DNA of 15,347 bases from Thermoleophilia bacterium. Its GTDB lineage: Bacteria; Actinomycetota; Thermoleophilia; Gaiellales; Gaiellaceae. The stretch is from positions 1 to 15,347 of the forward strand of contig JAERMP010000050.1 in assembly GCA_016844515.1 (NCBI GenBank). The letters run 5' to 3'. How positions within the stretch are numbered: position 1 is the stretch's first letter; every line of letters begins with the position of its first letter. Both the position numbers and the translations under genes were made by a program. Under the pieces are notes generated by a model. The model saw only the letters and a list, made by a program, of their open reading frames with translations. It had not been told where the DNA came from and did no database searches. Below are positions 1 to 5,601 of this stretch, piece after piece.

Positions 1-528
1 GATTCGCGAGGTGGTCTCTACAACCCCGACGGCCTCGACGTTTCCACGGCGCTTGCGCACAAGCGGGAGCACGGGACGCTGACGGGCCTCGCGAACGCGG
101 AGGCTGTAACGAATGAAGAGCTCGTCGAGCTCCCGTGCGACATCCTCGCGCCCTGCGCGCTCGAGCAGGTGATCACCGAGGAGAACGCGGATCGCGTGAA
201 GGCCCGCATCATCTGCGAAGGCGCCAACGGTCCGGTCACGCCTGCCGCCGACGCGATCCTCGAAGATCGCGGCGTCCTCGTGCTCCCCGACGTCCTCGCG
301 AACGCCGGCGGCGTGGTCGTCTCCTACTTCGAGTGGGTTCAGGGGCTCCAGGAGTACTTCTGGAGCGAGGACGAGGTCAACGCGAAGCTCCGCGACATCG
401 TCGCTCGCTCGTTTGAGGAGACCTGGCATACGCGGGACAGCCGCGAGATCAGCCTGCGGATGGCCTCGTACGGGCTGGCCGTCCAGCGAGTGGCGGAGGC
501 GACGACGACGAGAGGTCTCTACCCGTAG
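1..528 (+). CDS. gdhA: Glutamate dehydrogenase, C-terminal part (5' end outside window)
   Basis: The frame is open from base 1 and ends at TAG 526-528, giving the last 175 residues of a Glu/Leu/Phe/Val dehydrogenase. These enzymes reversibly deaminate glutamate to 2-oxoglutarate and ammonia with NAD(P)+ in the cytosol. The visible part is the nucleotide-binding domain and the C-terminal helices. Family signatures include GGLYNPDGLDV near the start, CDILAPCALEQVI, EGANGPVTPAAD and LPDVLANAGGVVVSYFEWVQ. The last, with its YFEWVQ segment, fits glutamate rather than leucine or valine dehydrogenase. The catalytic N-terminal domain lies upstream of the window, so cofactor preference and active-site residues cannot be judged. 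The next gene starts at the base after the stop codon, so the two are probably cotranscribed and translationally coupled. Confidence 0.95.
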   Translation, partial: DSRGGLYNPDGLDVSTALAHKREHGTLTGLANAEAVTNEELVELPCDILAPCALEQVITEENADRVKARIICEGANGPVTPAADAILEDRGVLVLPDVLANAGGVVVSYFEWVQGLQEYFWSEDEVNAKLRDIVARSFEETWHTRDSREISLRMASYGLAVQRVAEATTTRGLYP

Positions 529-804
529 ATGGGTGATCGGCCGGTGCCGATCAGCCAGCTAAGGCGCGTCAGCCTCTATCACGCAGCCGACTGTCACCTC
601 TGCGTGCGCGCGCTCGAGGTCGTGCGCGGCGTCCAGGACGAGCTCGGGTTCGAGCTCGAGCTCGTCGACATCGATGGCGAGCCAGAGCTCGAGGCGCGGT
701 ACCGAGAGCACCTGCCCGTCGTGGAGATCGACGGGGAGCGAGCGTTCACGTACTTCGTGGATGCCGAAGCGCTGCGACGACGACTCACCGAAGGGACTGA
801 TTGA
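529..804 (+). CDS. Glutaredoxin-like thiol-disulfide protein (DUF836 type)
   Basis: A 91-residue protein with a thioredoxin-like fold pattern. After a first strand (RRVSLYHAADC) comes a CHLC redox motif at Cys22-Cys25, then a helix, a second strand (ELELVDIDG) and a cis-proline strand (HLPVVEIDG, Pro63). This matches the short glutaredoxin-like DUF836 family, presumed cytosolic thiol-disulfide oxidoreductases with poorly defined partners. The ATG immediately follows the stop of the glutamate dehydrogenase gene (TAGATG), with only a weak AGAGG about 13 bases upstream, so translation is probably coupled to that gene. A GTG at 544 is an alternative start and would not change the fold. The rex gene begins 94 bases downstream. 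The family assignment is firm; the physiological substrate is unknown. Confidence 0.85.
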   Translation: MGDRPVPISQLRRVSLYHAADCHLCVRALEVVRGVQDELGFELELVDIDGEPELEARYREHLPVVEIDGERAFTYFVDAEALRRRLTEGTD

Positions 805-853
805 AAGACCAGCGCCGCGGCTGCAACGCGGCCGCCTTCAGGGATCTTTGCGC

Positions 854-883
854 GACCGGGGTCCGCGAGAGCGGATTCCGGTC
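854..883 (+). other. Strong hairpin with GNRA tetraloop upstream of rex
   Basis: Bases 854-866 (GACCGGGGTCCGC) pair without interruption with 871-883 (GCGGATTCCGGTC). There are 13 pairs, two of them G-U, closed by a GAGA tetraloop at 867-870. The hairpin lies 50 bases after the glutaredoxin stop and 5 bases before the purine-rich Shine-Dalgarno stretch of rex (888-895). No U-tract follows, so a simple intrinsic terminator is unlikely. It could instead be a processing or attenuation element in the gdhA-grx-rex transcript, or a translation control element for rex. The pairing is seen directly; the function is inferred. Confidence 0.5.
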
Positions 884-898
884 TTGCAGGGGGAGAAC

Positions 899-1519
899 GT
901 GGCCGAACGCTTGACCGTTGGTGTCGCCGCTCGTCTGAGCCGGTACCTCCAAGTCCTCAGCCAGGCAAGGAAGATGGGCAAAGACCGGATCTCCTCGCAG
1001 GAGATCTCGGAGTACACGAACATCAACGCGACCCAGATCCGGCGCGATCTCTCGGCTTTCGGCAAGTTCGGGAAGCGCGGAGTGGGGTACCGCACCGAGG
1101 CGTTGTTGGATGAGATTCGCCAGATCCTGCGCACACAGGGCCAGCACAACATCGCCCTCGTCGGCGCGGGCCGGCTGGGGAGCGCCATTGCGAGCTCTCC
1201 CATCTTCGGCGAGCACGGGATCACGGTCGCTGCGATCTTCGAGATCGACCCCGAGAAGATCGGACAGCGTGTTGGCGCCCTCAAGGTCAGCTCCGTCGAC
1301 GACATGGTCGAGGTCTGTCGCGAGCGGAACATCATCGTCGGCGTGATCGCCGTCCCGGCCGAGACGGCCCAGGACGCCGTCGACGCGCTGACCGGCGCGG
1401 GCGCGAAGATCATCTTCAACTACTCGGAGGCGCTGCTCGACGTCCCGTCGGACGTCAGCGTGCACACGTCCAACCCGGCCGTCGATCTGCTGTACGCCCT
1501 GTATTTCCACTTGACGTAG
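899..1519 (+). CDS. rex: Redox-sensing transcriptional repressor Rex
   Basis: Rex is a homodimeric repressor that binds operators when NADH is low and leaves DNA when NADH rises, controlling fermentation and respiration genes. The 206-residue product has the expected two parts. An N-terminal winged helix (about residues 10-60) carries SSQEISEYTNINATQIRRDL and GKFGKRGVGY. A Rossmann domain carries the dinucleotide loop GAGRLG (Gly89, Gly91, Gly94). The C-terminal helix ends DLLYALYFHLT, typical of the domain-swapped dimer helix. I chose GTG 899 because AGGGGG at 888-893 precedes it and the protein begins where Rex family members do. The longer reading from ATG 674 would overlap the glutaredoxin gene by 131 bases and adds an implausible arginine-rich leader. 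The usual actinobacterial hemA neighbour is absent. I found no clear Rex operator (TTGTGA-N6-TCACAA) in the window. Confidence 0.95.
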   Translation: MAERLTVGVAARLSRYLQVLSQARKMGKDRISSQEISEYTNINATQIRRDLSAFGKFGKRGVGYRTEALLDEIRQILRTQGQHNIALVGAGRLGSAIASSPIFGEHGITVAAIFEIDPEKIGQRVGALKVSSVDDMVEVCRERNIIVGVIAVPAETAQDAVDALTGAGAKIIFNYSEALLDVPSDVSVHTSNPAVDLLYALYFHLT

Positions 1520-1580
1520 ACCCGTCGCCCGCCTGCACCACGGCCTAGTGGTCTCTAGCGCCGAGCCTGCGATTGGCCTT

Positions 1581-1595
1581 GTAACAAGTTGTCAC
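1581..1595. promoter_or_regulatory. Operator-like palindrome, upstream copy
   Basis: GTAACAA-G-TTGTCAC is a 15-bp inverted repeat with 6 of 7 arm positions paired around centre 1588. It matches the second palindrome at 1667-1681 under the shared pattern GTNACAANTTGTNAC. A TTGACC, which resembles a -35 box, starts at 1596 at its right edge, but no good -10 box lies 16-18 bases further on. I do not recognise the cognate regulator. Confidence 0.45.
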
Positions 1596-1661
1596 TTGAC
1601 CCGATCGGCGCGTTGTGGCACCTGCACTGCGCTTGATTGAGCGATCGAGACAGCGCGACCA

Positions 1662-1686
1662 CGCAAGTTACAACTTGTAACTTGCG
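1662..1686. promoter_or_regulatory. Perfect 25-bp operator-like palindrome upstream of glycosyltransferase
   Basis: The arms CGCAAGTTACAA (1662-1673) and TTGTAACTTGCG (1675-1686) are perfectly complementary around a single central C at 1674. The core GTTACAACTTGTAAC repeats, with small changes, the palindrome at 1581-1595; the centres are 86 bp apart, about eight helical turns. The right edge lies 44 bases before the GTG of the glycosyltransferase, where a repressor would block the promoter or early transcription. Size and symmetry fit a dimeric helix-turn-helix regulator of the TetR, GntR or MarR kind. No candidate regulator gene other than Rex is visible in the window. Confidence 0.55.
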
Positions 1687-1730
1687 CTGCCTTCGACGCG
1701 CCGGAATCACCGTTGGAGCAGGATGAGAGC

Positions 1731-2996
1731 GTGAAGATTCTGCTCTGGCACGGGTATCTCCTCGGCGGGACGGGATCGAACGTCTACACGCGCCAGCTGG
1801 CCCGCGAGTGGTCACGTCTCGGGCACGACGTCACGGTCTTCAGTCAGGAGCCGCACCCCGAGCTGTACGACCTCGGTGGGGCGCGCGTCGTTCGCCCGGA
1901 CGTCGGCGGCTTGCTCCCGGTGTTCGTCCTCGATCGCTACGAGGGCTACGAGGTCAAGCTGCTCCAGGACTGCACGCACGAGGAGCTTGGAGGCTGGATC
2001 GAGGCGAACGCCGCGGCGATTCGGAACGAGCTTCCTGCTGATCTCGTCTTCTGCAACCACGTGCTTCTCGGCGGTGCCGTGGGAGCTGCGAGCGGAGCGC
2101 GCTACGCGATCAAGGCGCACGGCTCCGAGCTCGAGTACTCGATGCGTGGGCGGCCCGAGCTCGAGCGCTGGGGGAACGAGGTTCTCGAGCGTGCGGCGTC
2201 GGTGTTCGTGGGCTCGGCTCACATCCGCGAGGTGCTCGAGGACGTGTGCGGCCACGTCGACCGCGTGCACGAGGTGCCGCCGGGCGTCGACATCGACGAG
2301 TGGCGCCCTCAGTCTCATGAGGACGCGCTCAAAGGGCTTATCGCCGAAGCCAAGCTCGATCCAACGAACCCCGGCAACGCGAACCAGCGTCTCCCCGACG
2401 AGGGGAACGCCGAGCGTCTGTCCGGCTTCCTCGCGGGAGAGAAGCCCACGGTCGTCTACTTCGGGAAGCTCCTCTACAACAAGGGAATCCACGTGTTGCT
2501 GGAGGCGCTCGCGGGACTCGACGTGCGTGCGGTCGTCGTCGGCTTCGGCGACTACCGGGCGGAGCTGGAGCGGCTCGCAGATCCCGAGCAGGCGCTCTTC
2601 ACCGGACCGCTCGACCATCGCCACCTCGTCCACTTGCTCGCACTCGCGGACGTGTGCGTCGTTCCGTCGATCTTCCCCGAGGCGTTCGGCATGGTCGCCG
2701 CCGAAGCGGCCGCCACGGGTTGCCCACCTCTCGTCGCGCGGCACTCGGGTCTCGCGGAGATCGCGGAGGGGCTCGAGGCCGAGTATCCGACTGAGCTGAG
2801 ACACCTCACATCGTTCGTCACGGGTGATGTCGACGACCTCCGCTCGAAGCTCACCGGGCTCCTGTCGCTCTCTGATACCGAGCGTGACGAGATCGAGGCA
2901 GCGGCGCGTCGCGCGGCCGTCGAACGCTGGAGCTGGTCGACGGTCGCTGAGCGGCTCCTCCGGGCCGCCGTGCCAGACGATCCCGTGCCTCGTTGA
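1731..2996 (+). CDS. GT4-family (GT-B fold) glycosyltransferase
   Basis: A 421-residue retaining glycosyltransferase, probably cytosolic or peripheral at the membrane, moving a sugar from a nucleotide donor to an unknown acceptor. The N-terminal domain opens KILLWHGYLLGGTGSNVYTR, with the glycine-rich loop at residues 9-15. The C-terminal domain shows PPGVDIDEW, YFGKLLYNKGIHVLLEAL (about 243-260) and the E-x7-E donor-site motif EAFGMVAAE (Glu317 and Glu325). GTG 1731 is preferred because AGGA at 1720-1723 sits 7 bases upstream and the protein then starts like its relatives. A TTG at 1713 would add six residues. A loop around residues 205-235, rich in Asn, Pro and Glu, separates the two domains. 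The paired palindromes upstream suggest dedicated regulation. The next gene starts 43 bases downstream. The acceptor cannot be told from the sequence. Confidence 0.9.
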   Translation: MKILLWHGYLLGGTGSNVYTRQLAREWSRLGHDVTVFSQEPHPELYDLGGARVVRPDVGGLLPVFVLDRYEGYEVKLLQDCTHEELGGWIEANAAAIRNELPADLVFCNHVLLGGAVGAASGARYAIKAHGSELEYSMRGRPELERWGNEVLERAASVFVGSAHIREVLEDVCGHVDRVHEVPPGVDIDEWRPQSHEDALKGLIAEAKLDPTNPGNANQRLPDEGNAERLSGFLAGEKPTVVYFGKLLYNKGIHVLLEALAGLDVRAVVVGFGDYRAELERLADPEQALFTGPLDHRHLVHLLALADVCVVPSIFPEAFGMVAAEAAATGCPPLVARHSGLAEIAEGLEAEYPTELRHLTSFVTGDVDDLRSKLTGLLSLSDTERDEIEAAARRAAVERWSWSTVAERLLRAAVPDDPVPR

Positions 2997-3039
2997 CGCG
3001 ATCGCGTCGCTGGTGGATGATCGCGTCCAGGAGACCTTC

Positions 3040-4053
3040 ATGCCGTCGAACAGAATCGCCGTCGGGATCGCAGCTGCGGTGGTTGCCGTAGGCGCGATTG
3101 TGGTCGCCGCATTTGCCCTCGTCCGTAACGAGGAGACCCCACCGAGCGGAGACCTGATCGCGTACGGCTGCCGCGAGCCGAAGAACGTGTGGTACGCGGT
3201 GTGCGTGATTCGGCAAGACGGAACGGATCGCAAGCGTCTCACGACCCGTCTCCCCGCAACCGGCTCCGCTTGGTCGCCCGATGGACGGCGGATCGCCTTC
3301 ACGCGCCACCAGGAGGTCGGCGAGTCCACCGCGTTCACGGACGACGACGTGTTCGTCATGGACGCCGACGGTGACGGCGTGCGACAGCTGACGAAGGAGC
3401 GTCCGGGGTTCCACTCCGGGCAGCCGACGTGGTCGCCCGACGGTCGCGAGATCGCGTTCGTGCGCGGGCCTGCGCTCGCGGCGGGGATCGGACAGCCGGG
3501 CAGCCTCTTCATCATGGCCGCTGACGGCTCCGACGTTCGACGGTTGACCCGCGGTGCGCTCGACAGCGGGCCCGCGTGGTCGCCGGACGGACGCGAGATC
3601 GTGTTCAGCCGGGCGAAGGACTTCAACTCTCCGCGGGGCATCTGGGTCGTCGATGTGACCGGCGGAGAGCCACGCGAGCTCACGCACACGGCGGACTACT
3701 TCGACACGTTTCCCGCGTGGTCTCCCGACGGGACGCGGATCGCGTTCGCCCGCGCGATACCTCAGCAGAGCGAATTCGACGGCAAGTCTGCGATCTACGC
3801 GATGAACCGGGACGGCACCGGGCTCGAGCTCATCCTCCGGCATCAGCACTTCGCGCGCGCCCCGCTCGGGCTGGCCTGGTCTCCCGACGGGCGGACGATC
3901 GCGTACGAGACCTCGCCGACCATCGAGTGCACCGCGATCTCGCTCGTCGACATAGACAGTGGTGCGGTCCGCCCGCTGACGTCGTGCACGAGACCGTCGG
4001 AGTCGGCCGTCTCGCCAGCATGGCAGCCGGACGCAGGAGCAGGAGGGCCCTGA
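3040..4053 (+). CDS. Membrane-anchored TolB/WD40-like beta-propeller protein
   Basis: A 337-residue protein with one hydrophobic segment at residues 6-28, preceded by a short positive stretch, so the bulk should lie outside the membrane. The rest is a beta-propeller of PD40/TolB type. WSPDGR-like blades start at Trp78, Trp131, Trp180, Trp227 and Trp280, and a degenerate last one (AWQPD) is at Trp328, suggesting six blades. Linkers such as VFVMDADGDGVRQLT and IWVVDVTGGEPRELT are typical of this family. There is no lipobox, and the anchor appears uncleaved. ATG 3040 has AGGAG at 3029-3033 upstream; a longer reading in this frame (from 2824) would overlap the glycosyltransferase. Propellers of this kind usually bind proteins or glycans, but no enzymatic motif or partner is apparent. 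It follows the glycosyltransferase by 43 bases and may share its transcript. Confidence 0.85.
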   Translation: MPSNRIAVGIAAAVVAVGAIVVAAFALVRNEETPPSGDLIAYGCREPKNVWYAVCVIRQDGTDRKRLTTRLPATGSAWSPDGRRIAFTRHQEVGESTAFTDDDVFVMDADGDGVRQLTKERPGFHSGQPTWSPDGREIAFVRGPALAAGIGQPGSLFIMAADGSDVRRLTRGALDSGPAWSPDGREIVFSRAKDFNSPRGIWVVDVTGGEPRELTHTADYFDTFPAWSPDGTRIAFARAIPQQSEFDGKSAIYAMNRDGTGLELILRHQHFARAPLGLAWSPDGRTIAYETSPTIECTAISLVDIDSGAVRPLTSCTRPSESAVSPAWQPDAGAGGP

Positions 4054-4077
4054 CGCTTCAACTACTGTAGTGCGCCG

Positions 4078-5182
4078 ATGGGTGACGAACAAGGTCTCTC
4101 GCCGGACGAGCTGATCGCGCAATCGCGCGCGCAGTTCGAGGCGACAACCGACTTCACGGTCGCGGTCGAGGAAGAGTTTGCGATTCTCGATCCGGAGTCG
4201 CTCGACCTCACGAATCGGTTCGAGGACGTCCAGGCGGCAGCCCGCGGCTCGTCGTTCGAGGAGCACCTCGTGGGCGAGCTGATCGCATCCGAGGTCGAGA
4301 TCCGGACGGGGCGCCAGGCGACGTTCGGCGACATCCCCGCCGTTATGGCGGAGCGACGTGTGGAGCTCCGGGCGCTGGTCGAGCCGATGGGGCTCCTCCT
4401 CGGCGCGACGGGAACACACCCCTGGGCGGACTGGAAGAAGCAGCGCATCATCGACACGCCGCACTATCGGCGAAACGATGAGCTGCTCCGCTACGTCGTA
4501 TGGCGCAACAACTCGTTTGGCCTGCACGTGCACGTCGCGATCAACGGGCCCGACCGGGCAATCGCCGTCGTGGCGGCGATGCGCAACTTCCTTCCGGAGC
4601 TCCTCGCGCTGTCGGCGAGCTCTCCGTTCGTCGAGAGCGTGAACACCGGTCTACACACGGCGCGGACGCAGATCTTCACGCGCTTCTTCCCCCGGTGCGG
4701 AGTTCCGGATGCGTTCTCGTCCTGGGACGAGTACGAGCGCTTCGTTCGCTTCCTCTACGACACGGGCTCGATCACGGAGCACACGCAGCTCTGGTGGAGC
4801 ATCCGGCCGCATCTCGCGTTCCCCACTGTCGAGATCCGCGTGTGCGACGGGCAGCCCGATCTGGTCGAGGCGCAGTCGCTCGCGGCGTTTGCAGCGGCTC
4901 TGACTGCGCGTGTCGCGCGCGCCTACGACGAGGGTGCCCCGGTCGAGCCGCTCCCGCATCGGCTCATCGAGGAGAACTTCTGGCGGGCGATCCGCTGGGG
5001 GCTCTCTCGAGGAGCTCATCGAGTGGGTGCTGCCGGTGGCCGAAGAGATCCGCGCCGCTCCGTACCTCGCAGTCCCAGAGCGGAATGCCGCCGAGCGCCA
5101 GATCGAGCGCTTCGAGGACGGGGCGACGCTCGAAGAGATCTACGCGGAACAGGTGCGCGCGACGGAGACGATAGGTGGCTGA
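4078..5182 (+). pseudogene. Glutamate-cysteine ligase-like carboxylate-amine ligase (GCS2/YbdK), frame broken near 5000
   Basis: The first ~307 codons encode a GCS2-family ATP-dependent carboxylate-amine ligase (YbdK/EgtA relatives, which join glutamate to an amine such as cysteine). Visible motifs are TVAVEEEFAILDPES, VEIRTGRQATFGDI, GTHPWADWKKQR, FGLHVHVAI, WWSIRPHLAFPTVEIRVCDG and EENFWRAIRWGL. After RWGL the frame is lost. The continuation, LEELIEWVLPVAEE through AAPYLAVPERNAAERQ to ETIGG and TGA 5180-5182, is in the next (+1) frame. Relatives carry about 20 residues between these two blocks (between RYGL and the next helix in E. coli YbdK), so the break looks like an out-of-frame deletion of roughly 60 bases around 5000-5005. 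Read without correction, the first frame runs on to 5565 with an arginine-rich tail and overlaps the next gene. It could be a true pseudogene or an assembly error. The start has little Shine-Dalgarno signal. Confidence 0.8.
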
Positions 5183-5474
5183 GAGCGAGCAGCCGCCGAC
5201 CGAGGAGGAGCTCCGCGAGGCGCTCGACCGGGTCGGTGTCGCCGACGTCCTCCTGCAGGCGCTCTCGGCAACCGCTTCGCTCGGGTTCCGGCGAGTCTCG
5301 CAGGAGACGCGCGATCTCGTGCAGGCGCGCCTGGCGATCGAGGCGCTCCGCGCGCTCGAACCCGTGCTCAGGGAGGGCGGCGTCGATGAGGCGGTCGTCC
5401 GCGACCTGGAGCAGGCGCGCGCAAACCTGCAGCTCGCGTACGCGAGGGCCGTCGAGGAGAGCGCCGCACCCTGA
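5175..5474 (+). CDS. Small helical protein, DUF1844-like
   Basis: A 99-residue, highly charged, mostly helical cytosolic protein. The core VADVLLQALSATASLGFRR, followed by DLVQARLAIEALRALEPVL and ANLQLAYARA, resembles the short DUF1844-like proteins of actinobacteria, whose function is unknown; I recognise the pattern but cannot prove the family from sequence alone. GTG 5175 overlaps the end of the ligase gene by 8 bases and has GGAG at 5164-5167, so it would be translationally coupled to the ligase if that gene is intact. There is no signal peptide, membrane segment or catalytic motif. The open frame here, together with the intact C-terminal ligase frame, argues that the damage is local to the ligase interior. 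Confidence 0.7.
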   Translation: MAESEQPPTEEELREALDRVGVADVLLQALSATASLGFRRVSQETRDLVQARLAIEALRALEPVLREGGVDEAVVRDLEQARANLQLAYARAVEESAAP

Positions 5475-5601
5475 CGTCGGCGACCCGGCGCCGCGCTCTT
5501 GGGCAGCGCAATCAGATCTGCTCTCCGGGCCCCGCCTCGACCTCCACGTTGGGCGTGACAAATGACTCAAGAACCGTCAGAGGGCGGACGATAAGCATTC
5601 A

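Noticed and set aside
674..898. Extended N-terminus for rex from ATG 674
   Set aside because: It would overlap the glutaredoxin gene and adds 75 residues not found in Rex proteins; GTG 899 has a purine-rich ribosome-binding site.
1537..1552. ACCAC/GTGGT hairpin after rex as a terminator
   Set aside because: The 5-bp stem is too weak and there is no U-tract.
1596..1624. TTGACC as the -35 of a glycosyltransferase promoter
   Set aside because: No TANNNT-like -10 box occurs 16-18 bases downstream.
1812..3689. 625-codon open frame on the - strand
   Set aside because: It lies antisense to the glycosyltransferase and the propeller gene, both with clear family motifs, and its translation shows only the composition expected of a GC-rich shadow frame. 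The long - strand frames at 2851-4533 and 8038-10038 are rejected for the same reason.
5183..5565. Arginine-rich continuation of the ligase frame to 5565
   Set aside because: It is the off-frame reading after the break, overlaps the DUF1844-like gene and has no family resemblance.
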